Part shown: one piece after another, positions 52,945 to 63,068 of the stretch | Layout of the letters: every line of letters begins with the position of its first letter | Position numbering within the stretch: position 1 is the stretch's first letter | DNA from: Rhizobium sp. CIAT894 | Lineage (GTDB): Bacteria > Pseudomonadota > Alphaproteobacteria > Rhizobiales > Rhizobiaceae | Assembly (NCBI RefSeq): GCF_000172795.2 | Contig: NZ_CP020947.1 | Span: 3,165,001 to 3,229,000 of the forward strand | Length of the DNA: 64,000 nucleotides | Reading direction: 5' to 3' | Made by a program: the position numbers and the translations under genes | Notes under the pieces: generated by a model | What the model was told of the DNA's origin: nothing | Seen by the model: the letters and a program-made list of their open reading frames with translations, nothing else | The model's database searches: none

Positions 52945-54204
52945 TTATTTTGCCATCGGCTGCGCGGTCTCTTCCTGCATCTTGTCGATCTGCCGGCGGA
53001 TATGGGCGGCTTCCGCCGCTGAATGGGCAAGCGCGATGGCGCGGTCGAAGGCTTCGCGCGCATGGCTGTTGCGGCCGAGCTGCTTCAACAGATTGCCGCG
53101 CAGACCATGATAGTAGAAATAGCCGTCGAGTTTTTCGCCAAGCGGATCGATGAGGTCGAGCGCATCCTGCGCACCTTGGAGCTTGGAGACGGCGACCGCC
53201 CGATTGAGCGTTATCACAGGTGACGGCTGAAGACGCTCCAGCGCGCGATAGAGCAGATCGATCTCCACCCAGTCGGTATCCTCGGCGCGTTTTGCCCGGG
53301 AATGAACAGCGGCGATGGCCGCCTGGAGCTGAAAGGTTCCGGGCCGGCGGTGACGCAGGGCCTTGTCGAGCAGCGCCACGGCCTCGTTGATGAAGGGCTG
53401 GTTCCAGAGCGCGCGATCCTGATCCTCAAGCAGCACGATCTCGTCTTCGGCGCTGAAGCGCGCCTGCCTGCGCGAGATCTGCAGAAGCATGAGCGCAAGC
53501 AGCCCCATCAGTTCCGGTTCGGACGGAAAGATACCCAGCATCAGCCGCGCCAGCCGGATCGCCTCATCACTGAAGGCGGCCGCCTCATGTTTAGGATCGG
53601 CCTGGCTGTAGCCCTCGTTGAAGATCAGATAGATCATCGTGCTGACGATCGACAGACGTTCGGCCCTCTCCTCCGGGCTCGGTGTTTCGAAAGGCACGCC
53701 CGCCTTGGCGACTCGCGCCTTGGCCCGGGTGATGCGCTGCTCCATGGCGCTTTCGGACACCAGGAAGGCACGCGCGATCTGCGGCACCGAGAGGCCGGAA
53801 ACGATACGCAACGCCAGCGCGATCTGCTGGGTCGCGGGCAGATCGGGATGGCAGCAGATGAAGAGAAGCCGCAGGATATCGTCGCGGTAATGGGAATCGT
53901 CCAGCCGCTCGGCGATATCGCTTTCGGCATCCTCGGTATCGGAAATCACCTCCTCATCCGGCAAAGCCTGGAGTTTCGACCGCTTGCGCGCCGCGTCGAT
54001 CCCGCTATTTCGGCCGACGAAAATCAGCCAGGCCGTCGGGTCACGTGGCGGCCCCTTTTCCGGCCATGTCCGGATTGCCCTCAGGCATGCCTCCTGGAAC
54101 GCCTCTTCCGCGGTATCGAGATTGCGGAAATAGCGCAGCAGCGCGCCGAGCGCCTTAGGGCGGGCAGAGGCAAGCGCGAGGTCGATCCAGGCAATGTCTG
54201 TCAT
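52945..54204 (-). CDS. ECF sigma factor with long C-terminal extension (ECF42-like)
   Basis: 419 residues. Sigma region 2 (about 15-80, RNLDTAEEAFQEACLRAIRTWP) and region 4 (about 115-165, ALRIVSGLSVPQIARAFLVS) are followed by about 240 residues of helical, TPR-like sequence instead of an anti-sigma gene. This architecture, with a YCII/DGPF gene overlapping upstream, is that of ECF42-type factors, whose C-terminal extension replaces an anti-sigma factor. Its ATG overlaps the YCII stop. It should drive the two identical promoters found beside it. Confidence 0.87.
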   Translation of the reverse strand: MTDIAWIDLALASARPKALGALLRYFRNLDTAEEAFQEACLRAIRTWPEKGPPRDPTAWLIFVGRNSGIDAARKRSKLQALPDEEVISDTEDAESDIAERLDDSHYRDDILRLLFICCHPDLPATQQIALALRIVSGLSVPQIARAFLVSESAMEQRITRAKARVAKAGVPFETPSPEERAERLSIVSTMIYLIFNEGYSQADPKHEAAAFSDEAIRLARLMLGIFPSEPELMGLLALMLLQISRRQARFSAEDEIVLLEDQDRALWNQPFINEAVALLDKALRHRRPGTFQLQAAIAAVHSRAKRAEDTDWVEIDLLYRALERLQPSPVITLNRAVAVSKLQGAQDALDLIDPLGEKLDGYFYYHGLRGNLLKQLGRNSHAREAFDRAIALAHSAAEAAHIRRQIDKMQEETAQPMAK

Positions 54205-54575
54205 GATGAAGCATCTCCCGGCCTGAAGACGTAGAACGGCCGAATTTCGTAAGAGGTGGAACCCGGATTGACTGAAGAAAGCTGTTTCGAGAAGGCGACC
54301 GCCTCGTCGAGCGTTTCAAAGTCGACCACATAAAAGCCGAGAAGCGCCTCTTTCGTTTCCGCGAAAGGCCCATCGATCACCAGAGCCTCGTCCTTACCCT
54401 TACGCACTGTCGTCGCAGCCGTCGTCGGCATCAGCCGGCCGACGGGGCCGAGCTTGCCGGACTTCGCCAGCGGCTCCTGCACCGCGTAAAGCTTTTCCAT
54501 GACCGCAGCTTCCTCCTCCTTGCTCCAGGCGAAGACGGTTTCCTCATGGGCGTAACAAAGGATTGCATAAAGCAT
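54201..54575 (-). CDS. YCII-related DGPF-motif protein
   Basis: 124 residues, first gene of the ECF module. Dimeric ferredoxin-like YCII fold with the family's DGPF motif in VIDGPFAETKEALLGFYVVD (about 69-88). The ATG at 54575 has GAGGAGTGACCCG upstream. Its stop overlaps the sigma-factor start as ATGA, so the two proteins are coupled. DGPF proteins are the typical partners and targets of ECF42 sigma factors; their biochemical role is unknown. Confidence 0.88.
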   Translation of the reverse strand: MLYAILCYAHEETVFAWSKEEEAAVMEKLYAVQEPLAKSGKLGPVGRLMPTTAATTVRKGKDEALVIDGPFAETKEALLGFYVVDFETLDEAVAFSKQLSSVNPGSTSYEIRPFYVFRPGDASS

Positions 54576-54597
54576 CGGGTCACTCCTCTTTCCGAAT

Positions 54598-54624
54598 GAC
54601 GAAGGAGTAACCGCTTACCCGACA
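54598..54624 (-). promoter_or_regulatory. Candidate ECF promoter of the YCII-sigma operon
   Basis: Leftward TGTCGG (54619-54624), 17 bp, CGTC (54598-54601). The predicted start is about 15-20 nt before the YCII ATG, so the operon would be autoregulated. Confidence 0.65.
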
Positions 54625-54835
54625 GGCCGCATTAAAAAATTATAGATGAAGCGGAGGCGCCATCTTGCTGCTGTCAGCAAGAATGATGGTGCCACCACCA
54701 CAGCCCGACAGCACGGATTCTCATTGAACGGCGCTATACGAACACATGCATTACGGCATCTTCGTTGTTGCAGCGGTATACGGCGCCCCGCGATGTCGAG
54801 AACTGGTTGAGCTGATAGAAATCCCTGTCCTTTCG

Positions 54836-56329
<1,494 letters not shown>

Positions 56330-56486
56330 GAAGTCCCTCCCAAGCACGTTGATTATCGTGACAAATCAATAGGACACGGATGCGGGCGAGAAAAGCGAAT
56401 AAAGCGGAATTGCCAGCCTGCCGGCTTTGGGCATAACCTCGCCCGTAACGTTGCAACGCAGCATCGTGATGTCAGGAGAAAACAGC

Positions 56487-57263
56487 ATGAGCAGATCAGT
56501 CGTCGTCACCGGCTCCACCAGCGGCATCGGCCTTGCGATCGCCACGGCCTTTGCCGAAACGGGCGACAATGTCGTCATCAACGGCTTCGGAAATGCTGAA
56601 GACATCAAGACGATCGTCGCACGGCTTGAATCATTGTCGAAGGGACGGGCAATCTATCATCCGGCCGACATGACCAAGCCCGCCGAAATTGCCGACCTGA
56701 TCGAAACGACGGCGAAAACTTTCGGCACCGTCGATGTCCTCGTGAACAATGCCGGCATCCAGCATGTCGAAAAGATCGAGGATTTCCCGATCGAGAAATG
56801 GGATCAGATCATCGCGATCAATCTCTCCAGTTCCTTTCACACCATGCGCGCCGCGATCCCGTTGATGAAGGAAAGGAAGCACGGCCGCATCATCAACATC
56901 GCCTCGGCGCACGGGCTCGTCGCCTCTCCGTTCAAATCCGCCTATGTGGCGGCAAAACATGGTATATTAGGCTTGACGAAGACGGCAGCGTTGGAGCTTG
57001 CCGAGTTTGGCGTCACCGTGAATGCCATCTGCCCCGGCTATGTGCTGACGCCGCTTGTGGAAAAGCAGATACCCGATACCGCCAAGGCCCGCGGCATGAC
57101 CGAGGAGCAGGTGAAGAGCGAGGTCATCCTCAAGGCGCAGCCGACCCGGGAATTCGTCAAGGCCGAGGAGATCGGCGCGCTCTCGCTCTATCTCGCGAGC
57201 GACGCTGCCCGCCAGGTGACGGGAACGCATATCTCGATTGACGGTGGCTGGACGGCGGCTTAA
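56487..57263 (+). CDS. bdhA: 3-hydroxybutyrate dehydrogenase
   Basis: 258 residues; ATG 56487 after CAGGAGAAAACAGC. NAD-dependent oxidation of 3-hydroxybutyrate to acetoacetate in poly-3-hydroxybutyrate use. Short-chain dehydrogenase with TGSTSGIG (about 8-15), NNAGIQHVE, Ser in INIASAHGL and YxxxK in SAYVAAKHG. C-terminal family segment RQVTGTHISIDGGWTA. In S. meliloti bdhA heads an operon with xdhA and xdhB; the same order here, with a 28-bp gap to xdhA, supports this identification over other SDR enzymes. Confidence 0.93.
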   Translation: MSRSVVVTGSTSGIGLAIATAFAETGDNVVINGFGNAEDIKTIVARLESLSKGRAIYHPADMTKPAEIADLIETTAKTFGTVDVLVNNAGIQHVEKIEDFPIEKWDQIIAINLSSSFHTMRAAIPLMKERKHGRIINIASAHGLVASPFKSAYVAAKHGILGLTKTAALELAEFGVTVNAICPGYVLTPLVEKQIPDTAKARGMTEEQVKSEVILKAQPTREFVKAEEIGALSLYLASDAARQVTGTHISIDGGWTAA

Positions 57264-57291
57264 CCATTTGGAAAAAACAACCGGGAATATC

Positions 57292-58758
57292 ATGAACGAC
57301 AGCATCCGCTTCATCCTGAATGGCGAGGACATCGCCCTCTCCGATGTCAGGCCGACCGAGACGCTTCTCGATTTCCTGCGGTTGAATCGGCGGCTGACGG
57401 GCACCAAGGAAGGATGCGCGGAAGGCGATTGCGGCGCCTGCACCGTGCTCGTCGGCCGGCTCGCCGACGGCAAGCTCACCTATGAATCCGTCAATGCCTG
57501 CATCCGTTTCATCGGCTCGCTGCACGCCACCCATGTGGTGACGGTCGAGCATCTCGCCGGCAGGGACGGCGCCCTGCATCCGGTGCAGCAGGCGCTGGTC
57601 GATTGCCATGGCTCGCAATGCGGCTTCTGCACGCCCGGCTTCGTCATGTCGCTCTACGGGTTGTGGCTGACGAAGGAGAAACCGACCCGCCGCGAGATCG
57701 AAAAGGCCCTGCAAGGCAATCTCTGTCGCTGCACGGGCTACGAGCCCATCGTCAAGGCAGCCGAGCAGGTGAGCCAGATGCGGCCGAGCGCGCTCTTCGA
57801 CCCGCTGGAGCGGACGCGCTCGGAAATCATCGCGCGGCTCTGGGCCATGCAGGCGAGCGGCACCATCCGGATTGGCAAGGACGAAGACCGGCTGATCGTG
57901 CCGGCATCGCTCCAGGCGCTGGCCGAAATCCTCTCGCAGGAGCCTGACGCAGTCGTGGTCGCCGGCTCGACCGATGTCGGCCTCTGGGTCACGAAGCAGA
58001 TGCGGCGGCTGAGCCCTGTCGTCTTCATCAATCACCTGAGCGAATTGCAGTCGATCACCGAGAGCGAGGATGGCATCACTATCGGTGCCGGCGTCAGCTA
58101 TACCAGCGCATTTGCCGCGATCTCGAAAAAGATCCCGGCGCTTGGCCGGCTGATCGACCGCATCGGCGGCGAACAGGTGCGCAATATGGGCACGATCGGC
58201 GGCAACATCGCCAACGGCTCGCCGATCGGCGACAGCCCGCCGCCGCTGATCGCCCTCGGCGCGACGCTGACGCTGCGTTCCGTGGAAGGCCGACGCCGCA
58301 TGCCGCTCGAAGACTTTTTCATCGCCTATGGCAAGCAGGATCGCAGGCCCGGCGAATTCGTCGAAAGCGTCTTCGTGCCCTACCCCGGGGCAACCAGCCG
58401 CTTTGCCGCCTACAAGATCACCAAGCGCCGCGACGAGGACATTACCGCCGTGCTCGGCGCATTCCTATTGACGCTCGACGATGCCGAGATGGTCACCGAC
58501 ATCCGCATCGCCTTCGGCGGCATGGCGGCAACGCCGAAACGCGCTCGCACGGTGGAAGCCGAATTGCTCGGCAAACCTTGGACGGAAGCCACCGTCGAAG
58601 CCGCCCGCCCCGCCTTCGACGCCGATTTCCAGCCGCTCACCGACTGGCGCGCCACGGCGGAGTACCGCCAGCTGACGGCGAAGAACCTGCTGACGCGGTT
58701 CTATCTTGAGACTGTGGGCGCGCCGGCGGAGTTGAAGCGGTTCGAGGAGGTGGCGTGA
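57292..58758 (+). CDS. xdhA: Xanthine dehydrogenase small subunit (FeS/FAD)
   Basis: 488 residues, fusing two 2Fe-2S clusters and the FAD domain. Cluster I: GCAEGDCGACTV; cluster II: CGFCTPG and LCRCTGYEPI. The FAD domain (about 190-480) has VVAGSTDVGLWV and GGNIANGSPIGDSPP. Oxidises xanthine and hypoxanthine to urate together with XdhB. The ATG at 57292 gives MNDSIRFILNGED. It follows bdhA closely and is separated from xdhB by a palindromic repeat. Confidence 0.95.
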   Translation: MNDSIRFILNGEDIALSDVRPTETLLDFLRLNRRLTGTKEGCAEGDCGACTVLVGRLADGKLTYESVNACIRFIGSLHATHVVTVEHLAGRDGALHPVQQALVDCHGSQCGFCTPGFVMSLYGLWLTKEKPTRREIEKALQGNLCRCTGYEPIVKAAEQVSQMRPSALFDPLERTRSEIIARLWAMQASGTIRIGKDEDRLIVPASLQALAEILSQEPDAVVVAGSTDVGLWVTKQMRRLSPVVFINHLSELQSITESEDGITIGAGVSYTSAFAAISKKIPALGRLIDRIGGEQVRNMGTIGGNIANGSPIGDSPPPLIALGATLTLRSVEGRRRMPLEDFFIAYGKQDRRPGEFVESVFVPYPGATSRFAAYKITKRRDEDITAVLGAFLLTLDDAEMVTDIRIAFGGMAATPKRARTVEAELLGKPWTEATVEAARPAFDADFQPLTDWRATAEYRQLTAKNLLTRFYLETVGAPAELKRFEEVA

Positions 58759-58786
58759 TGAAGACGGTTCATGTTTGCGCAAACCA

Positions 58787-58901
58787 CCCCCCTCATCCGG
58801 CTGCCGCCACCTTCTCCCCGCTGGGGAGAAGGGAGTGCCGCGCCGTCGCCTTTCCCCCTTCTCCCCTCGGGGAGAAGGTGCCCGAAGGGCGGATGAGGGG
58901 G
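58787..58901. repeat. Palindromic repeat inside the xdhA-xdhB gap
   Basis: Starts CCCCCCTCATCCGG and ends GGCGGATGAGGGGG, with internal CACCTTCTCCCCGC...GGGAGAAGG and its inverse CCTTCTCCCCTCGGGGAGAAGG. Same family as 46749-46945 and 61738-61932. It occupies most of the 181-bp gap between two genes whose products form one enzyme. Confidence 0.85.
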
Positions 58902-58939
58902 CCACACACCACAACATCTCCTCTCGAAGGAGCCATCTA

Positions 58940-61279
58940 ATGGACAAGTCCACCTTCGAAGACCCCAAAGTTGTCATCTCAGGACCGATGCACGGCTCGC
59001 CGCGCCATGATTCCGCGCATAAACACGTCACCGGAACCGCCGACTACATCGACGACATCCCCGAACCCGCGGGCCTGCTGCACGGCGCCCTCGGCCTTTC
59101 CGAGCGCGCCCATGCGGAAATCATAAGCATCGATCTTTCCGCGGTCGCAGCCTATCCCGGCGTGGTCTGGGTCTTCACCGGCAAGGACATCCCCGGCGTC
59201 AACGACACCAGTTCCAACGGCAGCCATGACGAGCCGCTGCTCGCCGAAACTCTGGTTCAGTTCCACGGCCAGCCGATCTTTGCCGTCATCGCCGAAACGC
59301 GCGATGTCGCCCGTCGCGCGGCGCGGCTCGCCAGGATCGACTATCGCGACCTCCCGCACTGGAGCGATATCGACGGCGCGCTCGCCAACGGCAGCCCTCT
59401 CGTCATCACCCCGATGACGCTCCATCGCGGCGATCCGGAAACGGAAATGCCGAATGCACCCAAGCGGTTGAAAGGCCAGATGCGCATCGGCGGACAGGAG
59501 CATTTCTACCTCGAAGGCCATATCGCCGTGGCGATCCCGGGCGAGGACGACGAGGTCACCGTCTGGTCCTCGACGCAGCATCCGAGCGAGATCCAGCACA
59601 TCGTCGGCCATGTGCTCGATATCCCCTCCAACGCGGTGACCGTCAACGTGCGCCGCATGGGCGGCGGCTTCGGCGGCAAGGAGACGCAGGGCAATCAGTT
59701 CGCAGCACTTGCGGCGATCGCCGCCAAGAAGCTCGGCCGCGCCATCAAATTCCGCCCCGACCGCGACGAGGATATGAGCGCTACCGGCAAGCGCCATGAT
59801 TTCCTTGTCGATTATGAGGTGGGTTTCGATGCCGAAGGTCGCATCCACGCGTTCGACGCGACTTACGCCGCGCGTTGCGGTTTCTCCTCGGATCTCTCTG
59901 GACCCGTGACCGACCGTGCCCTCTTCCATGCCGATTCCAGCTATTTCTACCCGCATGTGAATCTGGTTTCGAAACCATTGAAGACGCACACCGTCTCCAA
60001 CACCGCCTTTCGCGGCTTCGGCGGACCGCAGGGCATGCTCGGCGCCGAGCGCGTCATCGAGGAGATTGCCTATGCCCTCGGCAAGGATCCGCTCGATATC
60101 CGCAAGCTGAACTTCTACGGCCAGGCGGGTTCCGGGCGCACGCTGACGCCATATCATCAGGAGATCGAGGACAATATCATCGCCCGTGTGGTCGAGGAAC
60201 TGGAGGAAACGGCCGAATACCGGGCACGGCGCAACGCCATCATCGGCTTCAACCGCGACAGTCGCTATATCAGAAAGGGCATCGCCCTGACGCCGGTCAA
60301 ATTCGGCATCTCCTTCACCATGACCGCCTTCAACCAGGCCGGCGCCCTCGTCCACATCTATCAGGACGGCTCGATCCATCTGAACCATGGCGGCACGGAA
60401 ATGGGCCAGGGCCTCTACACCAAGGTCACGCAGGTGCTCGCGGACAGTTTCCAGGTCGATATCTCTAGAGTGAAGATCACCGCGACGACAACCGCCAAGG
60501 TGCCGAACACCTCGGCCACCGCCGCCTCCTCCGGCTCGGACCTGAACGGCATGGCGGCCTTCGACGCCGCCCGCCAGATCAAGGAACGGCTCACGGCCTT
60601 TGCCGCCGAGAAATGGGATGTCGGGCCCGCCGACGTCGTCTTCTTGCCGAACCGCGTGCGCGTCGGCGAGATCGAGATCCCCTTCCCCGATTTCATCAAG
60701 CAGGCCTATTTCGCCCGCGTCCAGCTTTCCGCCGCCGGCTTCTACAAGACGCCGAAGATCCACTGGGACCGCAAGGCCGGTCGCGGCACGCCCTTCTATT
60801 ATTTCGCCTATGGCGCCGCCTGCACCGAAGTCTCGATCGACACGCTGACCGGCGAATATCTGATCGACCGCACCGACATCCTCCACGATGTCGGCCGCTC
60901 GCTGAACCCGGCGATCGACCTCGGCCAGGTCGAGGGCGCCTTCGTGCAGGGCATGGGCTGGCTGACGACGGAGGAGCTCTGGTGGGACGACAAAGGGCGG
61001 CTGCGCACTCATGCACCATCGACCTACAAGATCCCCCTCGCCTCCGACCGCCCGAAAATCTTCAACGTCCGCCTCGCCGAATGGTCGGAGAACGCGGAGG
61101 CCACCATCGGCCGCTCCAAGGCCGTCGGCGAACCGCCGTTCATGTTGGCGATCTCGGTGCTGGAAGCCCTGTCGATGGCGGTGGCGAGCGTGGCGGATTA
61201 CAAGGTCTGCCCGAGGCTCGACGCGCCGGCGACGCCGGAGCGGGTGCTGATGGCGGTGGAGCGGATGAAGCGGGTGTAG
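58940..61279 (+). CDS. xdhB: Xanthine dehydrogenase large subunit (molybdopterin)
   Basis: 779 residues; ATG 58940 after CGAAGGAGCCATCTA, chosen although the frame stays open upstream through the repeat. Molybdenum-cofactor subunit: the QEHFYLEG substrate-region segment, GGGFGGKETQ, AFRGFGGPQG, the NHGGTEMGQGL segment, and the catalytic Glu in the AVGEPPFMLA stretch near the C terminus. Works with XdhA and needs XdhC for cofactor insertion. Confidence 0.96.
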   Translation: MDKSTFEDPKVVISGPMHGSPRHDSAHKHVTGTADYIDDIPEPAGLLHGALGLSERAHAEIISIDLSAVAAYPGVVWVFTGKDIPGVNDTSSNGSHDEPLLAETLVQFHGQPIFAVIAETRDVARRAARLARIDYRDLPHWSDIDGALANGSPLVITPMTLHRGDPETEMPNAPKRLKGQMRIGGQEHFYLEGHIAVAIPGEDDEVTVWSSTQHPSEIQHIVGHVLDIPSNAVTVNVRRMGGGFGGKETQGNQFAALAAIAAKKLGRAIKFRPDRDEDMSATGKRHDFLVDYEVGFDAEGRIHAFDATYAARCGFSSDLSGPVTDRALFHADSSYFYPHVNLVSKPLKTHTVSNTAFRGFGGPQGMLGAERVIEEIAYALGKDPLDIRKLNFYGQAGSGRTLTPYHQEIEDNIIARVVEELEETAEYRARRNAIIGFNRDSRYIRKGIALTPVKFGISFTMTAFNQAGALVHIYQDGSIHLNHGGTEMGQGLYTKVTQVLADSFQVDISRVKITATTTAKVPNTSATAASSGSDLNGMAAFDAARQIKERLTAFAAEKWDVGPADVVFLPNRVRVGEIEIPFPDFIKQAYFARVQLSAAGFYKTPKIHWDRKAGRGTPFYYFAYGAACTEVSIDTLTGEYLIDRTDILHDVGRSLNPAIDLGQVEGAFVQGMGWLTTEELWWDDKGRLRTHAPSTYKIPLASDRPKIFNVRLAEWSENAEATIGRSKAVGEPPFMLAISVLEALSMAVASVADYKVCPRLDAPATPERVLMAVERMKRV

Positions 61280-61290
61280 GCGATCCTCGG

Positions 61291-61722
61291 ATGTCTGATC
61301 TCGAAGACATTAGAAAGAGACGGCCCGGTAAGACCGCACAGGCCCGCAAACTGCGGCAAACCGAAACCGAGGAAGAATATCGACTTTGGAGTGATCTGCG
61401 AAATCGGCAGTTGAACGGATACAAGTTTGCACGACAGGTTCCCCTCGGGGTCTATATCGTCGATTTTCTATGCCGGGAAGAACGGTTGGTTGTCGAGATC
61501 GACGGATTGCATCACGCCGACAATATGTCTGACATGGCTCGGACCTTGTGGCTAAACCAGGCTGGATATTCAATCCTCCGATTTTGGAATCATGAAATAA
61601 CCCAGGAGCGAAGAGCAGTCCTTGAGACGATCCTTGCCGCACTTGAAAGGCGAATATTCCAGCGCGATGATATCCTTCGCTTCTATCCTGCGATCGTTCG
61701 TACGGAGAATTTGAGAACGTAA
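61291..61722 (+). CDS. DUF559 endonuclease-like protein
   Basis: 143 residues; ATG 61291, 11 bp after the xdhB stop. DUF559/very-short-patch-repair-like fold: EEEYRLWSDLRNRQLNGYKFARQ, then VDFLCREERLVVEIDG, giving the D...ExD/E-type active site, then RFWNHEITQ. Usually lone genes of unknown role. Here it sits inside the xdh cluster, between xdhB and xdhC, next to a palindromic repeat, and has probably been inserted there. Confidence 0.83.
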   Translation: MSDLEDIRKRRPGKTAQARKLRQTETEEEYRLWSDLRNRQLNGYKFARQVPLGVYIVDFLCREERLVVEIDGLHHADNMSDMARTLWLNQAGYSILRFWNHEITQERRAVLETILAALERRIFQRDDILRFYPAIVRTENLRT

Positions 61723-61737
61723 TGCGCTTGAACCAAG

Positions 61738-61932
61738 CCCCCTCATCCGACCCTTCGGGCCACCTTCTCCCCGCTGGGGAGAAGAGGGAGCAAGATGTTC
61801 GGGCATCGTTCAAACAAATCGCTGAACCTGCGGGAACCACATGTAAAAGCGCAGATGGGATCAACGAGAGCGCGGCATTCTCCCTCTTCTCCCCAGCGGG
61901 GAGAAGGTGGCCCGAAGGGTCGGATGAGGGGG
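61738..61932. repeat. Palindromic repeat with perfect 53-bp arms
   Basis: The arms 61738-61790 and 61880-61932 are perfect inverted copies (left begins CCCCCTCATCCGACCCTTCG). Each arm contains the internal palindrome CTTCTCCCCGC/GCGGGGAGAAG. The 89-bp centre is unrelated and shows no gene. Same family as 46749-46945 and 58787-58901. Perfect arms imply recent origin or gene conversion. Confidence 0.9.
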
Positions 61933-61972
61933 TCTTCGCGGCATACTCCAACGACCGCAAGCTCCAACTCCC

Positions 61973-62788
61973 ATGACCGACCTCCCCACCTTCCTCGCCG
62001 CCCACCCCGACAGCATCCTCGTCGACATCACCGGCACGCAAGGCTCCACCCCGCGCGAGGCCGGCGCCTATATGCTCGTCTCGCCAACCGCCCTCTGGGG
62101 CACGATCGGCGGCGGGCAGTTCGAGTTCATGGCGATCGCGAATGCGCGGGAGATGCTGGCGGGAGTCGGCGGAACCGCCGCCATGGACATCCCGCTCGGC
62201 CCGGAGATCGGCCAGTGCTGTGGCGGGCGCACGCAGTTGCGGTTTCGCCGGCTGACGCAGGCGTTGAAAGACGAACTCGAAGCGAGGCTTGCCGGCGAGA
62301 TCGACAGCCTGCCGGAGGTCTATCTCTGCGGCGCCGGTCATGTCGGCCGGGCACTGGCGGCAGCTCTCGCGCCGCTGCCGCTTTCGGTAACAGTCGTCGA
62401 AACTCGCAAGGAAGAACTCGCCAATCTGCCGGATGGAACCAAGACCCGGCTCGTGCCGATGCCCGAAGCGCTGGTGAAGGAGATTCCGGCCGGCGGCGCG
62501 GTCGTCATCCTGACCCATGACCACGCGCTGGATTTCCTCATCGCCCGCGAAGCGCTTGAGAGAACCGATCTTGCCTATACCGGCATGATTGGTTCGGCGA
62601 CCAAGCGCGCCACCTTCTCAAGCTGGCTTTCTCGTGAAGGCGGCGGCGAGCGCGGCTGGATAGAGCGGCTGACGCTGCCGATCGGCGGCTCGACGGTTAG
62701 GGACAAGCGCCCCGAAGTGATCGCCGCCATGACCGCCGCCGAGATCCTGACGGCGCTTTCCGCCTACCGCATGCGCTCGTCCTCGTAA
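61973..62788 (+). CDS. xdhC: XdhC molybdenum-cofactor insertion chaperone
   Basis: 271 residues. XdhC binds molybdenum cofactor, promotes its sulphuration and hands it to XdhB. N-terminal TGTQGSTPREAGAYM and GTIGGGQFE, GQCCGGR with two adjacent Cys, then a Rossmann domain YLCGAGHVGRALA and the C-terminal GMIGSATKRATF and AEILTAL-type end. The DUF559 gene and a repeat separate it from xdhB, so it may need its own promoter. Its 3' end overlaps the DUF1127 gene on the other strand by 25 bp. Confidence 0.95.
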   Translation: MTDLPTFLAAHPDSILVDITGTQGSTPREAGAYMLVSPTALWGTIGGGQFEFMAIANAREMLAGVGGTAAMDIPLGPEIGQCCGGRTQLRFRRLTQALKDELEARLAGEIDSLPEVYLCGAGHVGRALAAALAPLPLSVTVVETRKEELANLPDGTKTRLVPMPEALVKEIPAGGAVVILTHDHALDFLIAREALERTDLAYTGMIGSATKRATFSSWLSREGGGERGWIERLTLPIGGSTVRDKRPEVIAAMTAAEILTALSAYRMRSSS

Positions 62789-62967
62789 TAGGGATCGCGT
62801 CCGTCGAGAAAACCGAGGTCGCGTTTGACGCGATCCGGCATGGCATTGAGATCGAGCCGGGGCAGACGGCAGAAACGGTTGATAGTGCCAGCCAGCCGGG
62901 CGGCAAGACGCGAAAAAACGCCGCCGCTCCGTGGCAATCGGCTCTCTTCGGCAACATGGCAATCCAT
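62764..62967 (-). CDS. DUF1127 family small protein
   Basis: 67 residues; ATG 62967 after GAGGTGATGTC. DUF1127-type C terminus AMPDRVKRDLGFLDGRDP, preceded by a basic helix (SRLAARLAGTINRFCRLPRL). Small Arg-rich DUF1127 proteins in alphaproteobacteria are linked to RNA turnover and phosphate or carbon metabolism, but this member is longer and more divergent. It is divergent from the LysR gene and overlaps the xdhC 3' end. Confidence 0.7.
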   Translation of the reverse strand: MDCHVAEESRLPRSGGVFSRLAARLAGTINRFCRLPRLDLNAMPDRVKRDLGFLDGRDPYYEDERMR

Positions 62968-63068
62968 GACATCACCTCATTCGTTTGATGGTATGAGTTG
63001 CAGTCTGCCGCTAAAAATGCTGCAATTCCAATCGAACGACCGTCTGCCTGCATCAAGAGAACTTATCC

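Noticed and set aside
54664-54681. CTTGCTG-CTGT-CAGCAAG hairpin as glpK terminator
   Set aside because: It is 155 bp past the glpK stop and lacks a T-tract on the leftward strand.
58775-58939. N-terminal extension of XdhB reading through the palindromic repeat
   Set aside because: The added residues are translated repeat sequence, and a good ribosome-binding site precedes the ATG at 58940.
58979-61012. Long leftward open frame opposite xdhB
   Set aside because: Antisense shadow of xdhB with no recognisable domain.
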